17,770 nucleotides of DNA from an uncultured Clostridium sp. (GTDB lineage Bacteria; Bacillota; Clostridia; TANB77; CAG-508). Below are positions 1-7,282 of this stretch, piece by piece (position 1 is the stretch's first letter; every line of letters begins with the position of its first letter). The position numbers were made by a program, and so were the translations under genes. Where the stretch lies: positions 1-17,770 of the forward strand of contig CAMMNR010000017.1 of NCBI GenBank assembly GCA_946498265.1, read 5' to 3'. The notes under the pieces are model-generated. The model made no database searches, was not told the DNA's origin, and saw only the letters and a list, made by a program, of their open reading frames with translations.

Positions 1-569
1 TATGTCGCAATAGATTATTTGATATATGTGATAAACATGGACTTATATATGATAGAAATAGAAATAGAAAACCTAAAAAAGCTTCTGAGTATGTAGAAAG
101 ACCTATTTATGAAGAAGTAATGACTCATAAAGAAAATTACAAGATATTAGGAGAATTTACAGAATCTTTTGGTATATTCTTTAGAAAAGGTTTAGCAAAT
201 CCAGAAAGCAGTTATTTTATGAACCATATAGAATTTAGACCAAAATATAAAGAAGTAATAGATATTATTCATAAAGCAGGTGGAAAAGCATTTTTAGCAC
301 ATCCATTTGAGTATAAATTTGAAGATACCATTGGATTTATTAATGATTTAAGAAAAGAAGCAGAATTAGATGGAATAGAGTGTTTTCATCCATCATCAGC
401 AGATGATAATAAAAAAGACATTTTAGTAGAATATGCTAGAAATAATAATTTATATATTAGTGGAGGAAGCGATTACCATGGAAATCCAAAACCAGATATA
501 GAAATAGGTATTGGAAGAGGAAATCTGAATATCTCTAAAGAAATAATAGAAGAATGGATAAATCAATAA
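1..569 (+). CDS. PHP-domain metal-dependent phosphoesterase, 5'-truncated by the window edge
   Basis: The reading frame is open from base 3 to the stop at 567-569, so the gene begins before the window. The first in-frame ATG (120) is internal, because the codons upstream of it are open and protein-like. Visible PHP-family features are the segment GGKAFLAHPFEY, the motif GIECFHPSSADD and the C-terminal GGSDYHG. The His and Asp residues in these are the usual metal ligands of the fold. The N-terminal HxH ligand pair must lie upstream of the window. PHP proteins of this type (COG0613-like) hydrolyse phosphoesters such as nucleotides or short oligonucleotides, but the substrate here cannot be told. 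It stands 49 bases before the next gene on the same strand and may share a transcript with it. The family call is firm; the function is generic. Confidence 0.85.
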   Translation, partial: CRNRLFDICDKHGLIYDRNRNRKPKKASEYVERPIYEEVMTHKENYKILGEFTESFGIFFRKGLANPESSYFMNHIEFRPKYKEVIDIIHKAGGKAFLAHPFEYKFEDTIGFINDLRKEAELDGIECFHPSSADDNKKDILVEYARNNNLYISGGSDYHGNPKPDIEIGIGRGNLNISKEIIEEWINQ

Positions 570-618
570 AAAACAAGAAAATAGTATTTAAATAAAATAT
601 GTAGTTTGGAGGAATTCT

Positions 619-1290
619 ATGATGAGAATTATTTTGGCTTCACAAGGTTTTACTACTGATGAAATAGAAAAAGAAATTTCGAAGATTGTTGGTAAATCTG
701 CAAATGAAATAGATATAGCAATAATAAATGAAGCTATATATGGTATTTCAGGGGACAAAAGCAAAAGATGGTTAATTAATGAGCTGTCTAATATTGAAAA
801 ACATATTGGAGGAAGAATAGATTTTGTTAATTTTAGAGTATATTCAAAAAGAGAAATAGAAAGCAGACTTTTAAACGCTGATTTAATCTATTTAGTTGGT
901 GGTAAGCAATTTGAATATTCAAAATTATTTAATGAAACTGATACTGTTGAATTGATAAAAAATGTATCAAAACAAAAAGTAATAATGGGTACTTCAGCAG
1001 GAGCAATTGTATTGGGAACTCAAATACAAAGTAAAGAGTTTTGGAATAATAGGTATAACATAGATTTTGAAGATATTAAATATTCCGAATTGAATTTAGT
1101 ACCTTTTAATATAATTCCTCATTATTTGAGAGATGATCATAAGCAATGGACAAGAGATTTTCTAAATGAAACTTTAGCAAATAATCCTTTTCCTGTCTAT
1201 GCTATTAAGGATACACAAGCTATTGCTTATATTGATGGAAAAATAGAATATATTGGTGGAAAACCTGATATTTTTGGAAAAATAGTTTAA
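619..1290 (+). CDS. Peptidase E-like (family S51) protein, class I glutamine amidotransferase fold
   Basis: This 223-aa protein has the layout of dipeptidase E/cyanophycinase-like S51 hydrolases. A strand ending in ADLIYLVGGKQFEY (residues 87-100) matches the family's GG(N/K)xF oxyanion segment. The nucleophile elbow GTSAGAIVLG (124-133) places the catalytic Ser at 126. NIIPHYLRDDH (164-174) supplies the likely catalytic His168. The length is typical for the family and there is no signal peptide, so it should be cytoplasmic. Family members cleave Asp-X dipeptides, but many homologues have unknown substrates. An SD GGAGG (611-615 region) sits just before two adjacent ATG codons; either could be used. 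It lies 19 bases upstream of the broken DUF1016 gene, so the two are probably co-transcribed. Confidence 0.85.
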   Translation: MMRIILASQGFTTDEIEKEISKIVGKSANEIDIAIINEAIYGISGDKSKRWLINELSNIEKHIGGRIDFVNFRVYSKREIESRLLNADLIYLVGGKQFEYSKLFNETDTVELIKNVSKQKVIMGTSAGAIVLGTQIQSKEFWNNRYNIDFEDIKYSELNLVPFNIIPHYLRDDHKQWTRDFLNETLANNPFPVYAIKDTQAIAYIDGKIEYIGGKPDIFGKIV

Positions 1291-1309
1291 AAAAGAAAGT
1301 AGGTAAATA

Positions 1310-2399
1310 ATGGTTATAGAAAAGAAAGATAATAATTCCATGATTATTAAATATCAAAATACAGATAATGTAGTAGAAGATATATGTTCTATTATTGAGT
1401 CAGCACGAAATTATGCCTATCAATCTGTAAATATTGCATTAGTAGAAAGAAACTGGTTTATTGGCTACAGAATTGCCGAAGAAGAATTAAAAGGCGAAAA
1501 TAGAGCAGACTATGGTACAGAGATATTAAAAAAATTGTCTAAAGAATTAAAGAAAGAATATGGAAAAGGTTTTGAATTAAGAAATTTATACTATTTTTTA
1601 CAATTTTACAAAACATTTCCAAACATTTTGCATTCAGTGAATGCAAAATCTAATATCTTGTCTTGGACTCATTATAAAACTTTATTACAAGTAGAAGATG
1701 TAAAAGCAAGAGAATGGTATGCAGAAGAAACAGCAAAACAAACTTGGAGTGTAAGAACTTTACAAAGAAATATATCTTCGCAATATTATTATAGACTATT
1801 AAAATCACAAGTTAAAGAACCAGTAATTAAAGAAATGAAAGAAAAAAATAAAGAACATTATTTAATGGACAAGCTAGAATTTATCAAAAATCCATTGATA
1901 GCAGAATTCTTAGGTTTTTCATTAGAAGATACTTATACAGAAACTGAACTAGAAACAAGCATTATAAATAATTTACAAAAATTTTTAATGGAACTTCGGA
2001 AAAGGCTATGCTTTTGTTGAAAGGCAACAACATATTCGCACAGAAAAAGGCGACTACTTTATCGATTTGGTATTTTATAACTATATTTTAAAATGTTTTG
2101 TGTTAATAGATTTAAAGACTAATCAAGTAACGCACCAAGACATAGGACAAATGGATATGTATGTAAGAATGTATGATGAATTAAAGAAAGCTAAAGATGA
2201 TAATCCAACAATTGGAATTTTACTTTGTACTGATACAGATGCTGATGTAGCGAGATATTCTGTATTGAATGGAAATGAACAACTATTCGCAACAAAATAC
2301 AAAACATATTTACCAACAGAAGAAGAACTTAGAGCTGAAATAGAAAGTCAAAAAGCGATTTTTGAAATACAACAACAAGAAAAAAACGATAATATTTAA
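1310..2399 (+). pseudogene. DUF1016/YhcG-type PDDEXK nuclease, split by a +1 frameshift
   Basis: Two adjacent frames encode one protein. The first part (1310-2020) carries the DUF1016 N-terminal domain, with NYAYQSVNIALVERNWFIGYRI and YGKGFELRNLYYFLQFYKTFP as recognisable segments, then the start of the C-terminal nuclease domain. It ends in an alien tail, RKRLCFC. Reading +1 from about 1998 restores LGKGYAFVERQQ, then the nuclease core GDYFIDLVFYN and CFVLIDLKTNQ (Asp, and Asp-Leu-Lys, as expected of PDDEXK), and continues to the stop at 2397-2399. One extra base within 1994-1997 explains the break. The reconstructed length, about 362 aa, is normal for the family. DUF1016 proteins are often found near restriction or phage genes. 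The gene is a pseudogene, a sequencing or assembly error, or, less likely, recoded; the sequence alone cannot decide. Confidence 0.88.
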
Positions 2400-2428
2400 T
2401 ACAATTTATCTCAATAGGAGAAATATAT

Positions 2429-3847
2429 ATGGAAGAATTAAGATATAGCGGAAACTGGGAAATATTAGGAAAAGAATATTTTGGAAATTTAATTATTAAT
2501 GATAAAAAAGGAATTATTAGATTAATATTACATAATAGAGACAATCTAAATAGCTTATTTAGCAATAAGGATATACCTTCAAAAATAAACTTTATAAAAG
2601 GAAATTTAATTCCTTATGGAGTTATGAGCTTATTAAATGCTACTGTAATAAGTCGAAATACTAATATTTCATATAGTACAAAAACGATTGAATTAAACAT
2701 TGAATATTGTATTAATTGCGATTTTAAAGACTATAACAATGTAAAATTTTCTAAAATGGTATTTCATTTATCTAATACATTAGCATGGTCTGGATTAAAT
2801 GGTATTAGTACAGACTATCAAAAACACGGGTCATTCATTCTTAAACATAAATTTAAAAAGGCAATTACTTATAGCATAGATAATAATACTACAATTAGCT
2901 TTGTACCATATTTTCATGAAAACACAAATATTTATGCTCATGAGGAGATAATAATAAAACAATTTGTAAAGATACAAATTACTTCTCGAACAAATCAAGA
3001 TTTATATTTTTATATAGAAATTTTGAACAAGATAAAAACTTTAATTGAAATGTCTATAGCAAAAAATGTAGATATTAGAGAGATTATAGGGTATAAAAGA
3101 GATTATTATAGAGTGTTTGCTAATAGAAGAATGTACAATGAAATAAAAATTTATTCAAAAGATTCCTATAAAGAAACTTATGAAGAGCCAAGAATAAATG
3201 ATATGTTGTTTGATTTACCTAGTACGATAAATAATAAAGTTCCATTATTTCAAAATTGGTTTTTAAAATATGAACTATTAAAACCAATTTTGAACTTATA
3301 TAATTCTTCTATAATATATGAAAAGATGCCAGTTGAAACGATTTTCCTAAATATAGTTCAAGCATTAGAAACTTATCATTCAAGATTTATATGTAACAAA
3401 AAAGAAGATTATAAAAGAAGAGTACAAGATGACATACTAAAAGATGTGCCAGAAGAATTTAAAAAATCTCATTATGAATACTTATTTGATAAAACACAAC
3501 AAGATAAAAACACGAATTATATTATTTTAAAAAGTAGACTTAATGATTTAATGCTTGCTAATTTTGATATTATTTTCTTTAATATGTCTAATAAAGCTTT
3601 TCCTTATGATTTTGTAGAAAAAGTAGTTGATACGAGACATTATTTTACCCATTATTCAAAGTCGAAAGAAAATAAAATATTCAAAGGAAAAGAATTGCTT
3701 TTTGCTATAGAGATATTACGAATTGTTTTATCATATTATTTGCTTAAAGAAATAGGTTTTGAAAAAGAATTTGTTGAGAAAAAAATTAGAGAAATGCAGA
3801 CAACATTGTCCTATGCATGGGATCTATATAAATTAGAAGATAACTAA
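2429..3847 (+). CDS. ApeA-like HEPN-domain protein, probable phage-defence (abortive infection) effector
   Basis: This 472-aa protein has a beta-rich N-terminal part (about residues 1-200) starting with a WEILGKEYFGNLIIND-like strand, resembling the ApeA N-terminal domain. A helical C-terminal part contains VETIFLNIVQALETYHSR (near 305-322) and VVDTRHYFTHYS. The latter holds the HEPN ribonuclease motif R-x4-H at Arg403 and His408. In ApeA-family proteins the HEPN domain is thought to cleave RNA on infection and halt the host. The catalytic motif is intact. A clear SD AGGAG precedes the ATG by eight bases. The gene follows the broken DUF1016 gene by 29 bases, and a strong hairpin begins at its stop codon. 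The family call rests on motif and layout, not on a search, and the defence role is inferred from the family. Confidence 0.8.
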   Translation: MEELRYSGNWEILGKEYFGNLIINDKKGIIRLILHNRDNLNSLFSNKDIPSKINFIKGNLIPYGVMSLLNATVISRNTNISYSTKTIELNIEYCINCDFKDYNNVKFSKMVFHLSNTLAWSGLNGISTDYQKHGSFILKHKFKKAITYSIDNNTTISFVPYFHENTNIYAHEEIIIKQFVKIQITSRTNQDLYFYIEILNKIKTLIEMSIAKNVDIREIIGYKRDYYRVFANRRMYNEIKIYSKDSYKETYEEPRINDMLFDLPSTINNKVPLFQNWFLKYELLKPILNLYNSSIIYEKMPVETIFLNIVQALETYHSRFICNKKEDYKRRVQDDILKDVPEEFKKSHYEYLFDKTQQDKNTNYIILKSRLNDLMLANFDIIFFNMSNKAFPYDFVEKVVDTRHYFTHYSKSKENKIFKGKELLFAIEILRIVLSYYLLKEIGFEKEFVEKKIREMQTTLSYAWDLYKLEDN

Positions 3848-3874
3848 AATAGCAGAGTTTTTTCTCTGCTATTT
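3847..3874. terminator. Hairpin terminator between convergent genes
   Basis: A perfect 11-bp stem (arms 3847-3857 and 3864-3874, AAATAGCAGAG against CTCTGCTATTT) surrounds a six-T loop. It starts at the last base of the ApeA-like stop codon and ends six bases before the stop of the convergent TnpV gene. It can therefore serve both strands. Neither side has a long U-tract after the stem, so termination strength is uncertain. Confidence 0.65.
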
Positions 3875-3879
3875 GCAAA

Positions 3880-4242
3880 TTAACAATATATTAATTCTTT
3901 AAATATAACTTCTTCAACTGAATGTTTATAATTATTCATAAGTCCAGTCCATTTTAATGGATTAGTATCCTTTAAATTTTCATCAATAGGATTTTTTTCT
4001 AACATTTGATTCATAAGTATTTCAAATTTTCTTTTAGCTTGTTTATCAGTTTCTACAATATGCTTTCTTAAAGTACAATTCATAAACATTATTGTATATT
4101 CAGCCTTTTTATGATTTTTTAAATATTCTAACCTTAAATGACCATACTTTCCAATAATATAATCTTCCTCATAATTTTCTTTCTTTAAATATAAGTTAGG
4201 AACAAAATAATCTCCTTCTTTGTGATAAGTTATTTCTATCAT
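3880..4242 (-). CDS. TnpV family transposon-encoded protein
   Basis: The 120-aa product begins MIEITYHKEGDYFVPNLYL and continues with IGKYGHLRLEYLKNHKKAEYT and the C-terminal segment LMNNYKHSVEEVIFKELIY. These are characteristic of TnpV, a small protein carried by many clostridial transposons and integrative elements whose role is not established. I chose the ATG at 4242 because GGAGG lies eight bases before it on this strand and homologues start with MIEITY. A longer frame reaches 4290 but has no SD. No transposase, integrase or resolvase gene lies in this window, so TnpV looks like an orphan remnant of a mobile element, next to the defence-type genes. Confidence 0.85.
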   Translation of the reverse strand: MIEITYHKEGDYFVPNLYLKKENYEEDYIIGKYGHLRLEYLKNHKKAEYTIMFMNCTLRKHIVETDKQAKRKFEILMNQMLEKNPIDENLKDTNPLKWTGLMNNYKHSVEEVIFKELIYC

Positions 4243-4326
4243 AGTTAAAACCTCCATAAATTGATTTTTATTACAAATTTGACTAAACAATTTATATCTT
4301 TTAGTGGCTATCTAACACAATAAAAT

Positions 4327-4375
4327 TTGGGAGGAAATCTATAAAACAATTTTGTCCTTATTAGACTTCTCCCAA
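4327..4375 (-). terminator. Possible terminator hairpin after the minus-strand membrane protein gene
   Basis: TTGGGAG (4327-4333) pairs perfectly with CTCCCAA (4369-4375), and an inner TAGA/TCTA pairing can extend it imperfectly. Read on the minus strand, the stem comes just after the stop of the 4383-5195 gene and is followed by AATTTTATT, a weak U-rich tail. The loop is long (35 bases), so this is a tentative call. Confidence 0.35.
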
Positions 4376-4382
4376 TGAGACA

Positions 4383-5195
4383 TTATTTATATCTATAAAA
4401 CACAGAATTTGGATTAATTTCAGTCAAAAATTTACCACCATAAATGGAGTTTTCAGCATTTTCTAAAGGGATATCCAAAAAAATGCTAGACTTAAACTCT
4501 TCATCTAAATTATTTTTTATATAAATATCAAAAGACAAATTGCAAGAAATTGAATCTAGTGGCACATTGCATCTTTTTAATAAAGAACCATCATAAGTAA
4601 TAGGAGACGAAACATCTGTAATAGTATAATCTGTTTTTATATTACTATTTATATAGCTTAAAGTGATTGGGTTTGCTAAATTATTATATAATACTGGAGT
4701 ATCAAGACTAGTTTCATCTTCAGAGGAAATAGAGAATTCCAATTTGTCACTAATAGGTTCACTATCTAAATAATCACTTTTAGCAAAACTATTTATACTT
4801 TTAAAATACAAATTTGCTTCACCTAAAGAAGGTTTGGTGTTAAAATTAATATTTTCTATCCAAACTTGTTTAAGAGAATTTTCCAAATCTACATCATCTT
4901 TATCAGGAGATATAAATATGGCAATATCAGTATATTGAAAAAGATTTTCAATTGTAAAATTAGTAGATGAAGCAGATTTATTTTTTACATTACAACTACT
5001 AAACAAAGTAATCTTATTAATTTTAAAAACAGGTTCATCATTTTTATAAGCAAAATCTAAAAAGTAGTTTTCAAAATTCTCTTTTTGAACAATTTTATGA
5101 ATTGTAAATATAGAAAGCAAAAGTGCTATTAAAATTAATATAACAAAAGTTATAATTATAGAAATCTTTTTTTTATTTTTCATAGTTGTATTCAA
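4383..5195 (-). CDS. Membrane-anchored hypothetical protein with large extracytoplasmic domain
   Basis: I do not recognise this 270-aa protein. It starts with a lysine-rich cytoplasmic tail, then one strong hydrophobic helix (about residues 11-31, ISIIITFVILILIALLLSIF). About 235 polar, Ser/Asn/Asp-rich residues follow and should lie outside the membrane, probably as a beta-rich fold. Two cysteines near 200-225 in the outer part might pair. The start is uncertain. The TTG at 5195 has no SD at normal distance, nor has the ATG at 5183, while a good AAAGGAG sits at 5221-5227, 25 bases upstream of the TTG. It is transcribed away from the glucosaminidase gene across a shared 323-base spacer, which suggests another envelope role, but that is weak inference. 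Confidence 0.7.
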   Translation of the reverse strand: MNTTMKNKKKISIIITFVILILIALLLSIFTIHKIVQKENFENYFLDFAYKNDEPVFKINKITLFSSCNVKNKSASSTNFTIENLFQYTDIAIFISPDKDDVDLENSLKQVWIENINFNTKPSLGEANLYFKSINSFAKSDYLDSEPISDKLEFSISSEDETSLDTPVLYNNLANPITLSYINSNIKTDYTITDVSSPITYDGSLLKRCNVPLDSISCNLSFDIYIKNNLDEEFKSSIFLDIPLENAENSIYGGKFLTEINPNSVFYRYK

Positions 5196-5255
5196 ACTAT
5201 ATTTTAATATATAATTTGATCTCCTTTCTCATCTGTATATGTATTTATCAAAACT

Positions 5256-5284
5256 ATTTTAGTATAAAAAATCTATAAAATCAA
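5256..5284 (-). promoter_or_regulatory. Candidate sigma-A promoter for the membrane-anchored protein
   Basis: On the minus strand, a -35 TTGATT (5284-5279) is separated by 17 bases from a -10 TAAAAT (5261-5256). The SD AAAGGAG (5227-5221) lies about 30 bases further on. A second TTGACA further upstream on this strand could be an alternative -35, with a poorer -10. Confidence 0.45.
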
Positions 5285-5473
5285 TAATTTTAAATGCATT
5301 TGTTAAAAAATTGTCAAATATAAATATTATTGGAATCTAATAAAATCTTGCAAAATATTTATGAAATATATTTATTAAAAGTTATAAACAATAGCGAAAA
5401 TATAAAATATTAGTAACTATAATTAAAAAATGTAATAAGTTAAATAATAAAATAAAATTTCCAAAATTTTAAA

Positions 5474-5502
5474 TTGACAAAAAAAGACTAAAAAGGTAAA
5501 AT
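5474..5502 (+). promoter_or_regulatory. Near-consensus sigma-A promoter of the glucosaminidase gene
   Basis: A perfect -35 TTGACA (5474-5479), a 17-base spacer and a -10 TAAAAT (5497-5502) sit just before the ATG at 5519. Transcription would start near 5509, almost on top of the SD AGGTGAT, giving a leader of only about ten bases. Confidence 0.8.
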
Positions 5503-5518
5503 TACATTAGGTGATAAT

Positions 5519-6772
5519 ATGAAATCTAAAGAAAAGTCAAAAAAATACTTAAGATTAAACATAAAAAACATAATATTATTTATAACCTTTTGTATTATTA
5601 TATTATACATGTACATATTTTATAACATATATTTTGAAAGAAACAAAGTTTATGCAAAAGAAACAAGTGCTGAAACAGAAAATAATGTAATAATAAGTAG
5701 TGCAGAACAAATAAATTTAGAAGAAATAATAAGTAATAATTTCAATGAAAATAAAAAAGAAGAATACTTTGTAGAAGAAGCGGAACTTGAATACATAACA
5801 AAATATAATACAAATCCCGAACTTCCAAAAGGAATGATTCAAGTAGTACAAGAAGGAAGAGAGGGAACGCAAGAAATTACTAAAAAAAGAATTTATGAAA
5901 ATGGACAAGTAGTTTCAGAAGAACAAGTATCAGCAAAAGTTACAAAAGCAGCGATTAATAAAATAGTAGAAATAGGTGGAGGATCATATAAATCAAATTA
6001 CAAAGTAGCAGTAGGAGATACAGTATATGTTACATCTGATAGATTATCTGTTTATGTGGAACCAAACGATAATTCTGAAAAAATTGCAACACTAGAAAAA
6101 GGAAATGAATTAAAAGTAACAGAAATACAAAATGAATGGTATAAAATAACTAGTGCATATACAATAGGATATGTAAAATCAGAAAGTACAACATATATAA
6201 ATCCAAATTCTAAATTTGAAGAAGAAAATACAATAAATAATAATACAAGTGAAGGAACAGCAAATTCTAAAACAAAAACACCATTAAGTTTTGATATGGC
6301 TCTTAATAAACCAAGTGGACTAACATTAGAAGAATTTAAGAAAGTATTAACAGACAGTAAAGATAAAAACAAAATATTTCAAAATAATGCAGAATATTTT
6401 TACTATATAGAAAAACAATATAATATTAATGGCGTATTTGTTGCAGCAGTAGGGATTCATGAAAGCTCATGGGGGACTTCAAAATTAGCAACAGAAAAAA
6501 ATAATTTATTTGGGTATGGTGCTTATGATTCAAATCCATACAATGGAGCATATAATTTTTCAAATTATTCTGAAAGTATAGACTTAATAGCTAGAGTATT
6601 TGTTAAATATTATTTAAACCCAAAAGGAACCTCTATATATGATAATGAAAAAGCACAAGGTACATATTATAATGGAGCAACTTTAAGTGGAGTTAACACT
6701 AAGTATGCTACTGATAAAAACTGGGCTAATGGGGTTTATAATCATATGAAATATTTGTATAATAAATTGTAA
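5519..6772 (+). CDS. Membrane-anchored N-acetylglucosaminidase with G5 and SH3b domains (peptidoglycan hydrolase)
   Basis: This 417-aa protein has a short basic tail and one membrane helix (about residues 17-38). It then has a G5-like domain (about 88-155, with EGREGTQEITKKRIYENGQ), a bacterial SH3 domain (about 165-225, with DRLSVYVEPNDNSEKIATL), a low-complexity Asn/Thr linker (226-255) and a C-terminal glucosaminidase domain (about 265-417). The last domain contains GIHESSWGTSKLA, where Glu315 is the expected catalytic acid, and FGYGAYDSNPYNGAYNF, typical of GH73-like enzymes. It should cut the glycan strand of peptidoglycan from the outer membrane face, in growth or daughter-cell separation. 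It has its own promoter and a hairpin at its stop, so it appears monocistronic. Confidence 0.9.
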   Translation: MKSKEKSKKYLRLNIKNIILFITFCIIILYMYIFYNIYFERNKVYAKETSAETENNVIISSAEQINLEEIISNNFNENKKEEYFVEEAELEYITKYNTNPELPKGMIQVVQEGREGTQEITKKRIYENGQVVSEEQVSAKVTKAAINKIVEIGGGSYKSNYKVAVGDTVYVTSDRLSVYVEPNDNSEKIATLEKGNELKVTEIQNEWYKITSAYTIGYVKSESTTYINPNSKFEEENTINNNTSEGTANSKTKTPLSFDMALNKPSGLTLEEFKKVLTDSKDKNKIFQNNAEYFYYIEKQYNINGVFVAAVGIHESSWGTSKLATEKNNLFGYGAYDSNPYNGAYNFSNYSESIDLIARVFVKYYLNPKGTSIYDNEKAQGTYYNGATLSGVNTKYATDKNWANGVYNHMKYLYNKL

Positions 6773-6798
6773 AAAATTCTTGCTATTTTTTACAATTT
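6764..6798 (+). terminator. AT-rich hairpin at the glucosaminidase stop codon
   Basis: Thirteen bases (6764-6776) pair perfectly with 6786-6798 around a nine-base loop. The stem contains the stop codon and its 3' arm includes six Ts. It may act as a weak intrinsic terminator, but it has few GC pairs and overlaps the promoter of the next operon. Confidence 0.5.
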
Positions 6799-6808
6799 AT
6801 TGTATGAT
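6780..6808 (+). promoter_or_regulatory. Candidate sigma-A promoter for the VirB2-like/CpaE-like operon
   Basis: A -35 TTGCTA (6780-6785), a 17-base spacer and a -10 TATGAT (6803-6808) lie 64 bases before the ATG at 6872. No other comparable promoter is seen until 11593, so it may drive the five genes through ruvX. It overlaps the upstream hairpin. Confidence 0.5.
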
Positions 6809-6871
6809 ATATAAGTATAAGAAAATCAATATAAATTTTGTCATAATTAGAAACAGGAAAGGGGCAAAAAA

Positions 6872-7279
6872 ATGAAAAAAGTAGTATCAATTATTACGAT
6901 ACTAGTAATAATATGTGGAGTATTTTTATTTACAAATAATGTATATGCAGAAGAAAAAGCAATAGATGAACAAACAGAAAGTAAATTAATTGAGATAAAA
7001 GAAGATGCGACAAATTCAATAGAAGATTATAAAGCCAAATATGGCTCAGATGTCTATGGAGTAGTGGCATATATATTGAATATAGTTAGAATTTACAGTA
7101 TTCCATTTTGTTTTTTAGGGATTGCAATAGCGGCAATTCATAGATATATGTTAGGTGTAAGAAAATTAGATACTCAAGAAAAGGGTATGGCACTAATGGT
7201 AACATTTATAACATTATTGATTATATGCCAAATATTACCACTTGCATTTGCGGTGTTTGTAAAATTTGGAAGGGGGTAA
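6872..7279 (+). CDS. VirB2/TrbC-like small membrane protein with signal peptide
   Basis: The 135-aa product has a clear signal peptide ending NNVYA-EE, with cleavage expected after residue 26. A charged stretch (27-60) and two hydrophobic segments (about 68-94 and 106-130) follow, split by a short basic loop around GVRKLDTQEKG. This plan, secreted precursor plus two helices with a short loop, is that of the VirB2/TrbC pilin-like family of type IV secretion systems, although primary similarity is weak. The SD GGAAAGGGG is strong and ten bases from the ATG. It ends three bases before the CpaE-like gene, so the two are almost certainly translated from one message. No VirB4, VirB6 or VirD4 gene is nearby, so a full secretion system is not shown. 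Confidence 0.6.
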   Translation: MKKVVSIITILVIICGVFLFTNNVYAEEKAIDEQTESKLIEIKEDATNSIEDYKAKYGSDVYGVVAYILNIVRIYSIPFCFLGIAIAAIHRYMLGVRKLDTQEKGMALMVTFITLLIICQILPLAFAVFVKFGRG

Positions 7280-7282
7280 CAA

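Larger units (their letters stand above)
5196..5518. other. 323-base divergent intergenic spacer
   Basis: This very AT-rich spacer separates the divergent genes at 4383-5195 and 5519-6772. It contains a minus-strand promoter candidate and SD near its left end and a near-consensus plus-strand promoter at its right end, both listed separately. Between about 5290 and 5470 I see no credible gene, RNA element or strong hairpin. Confidence 0.7.
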
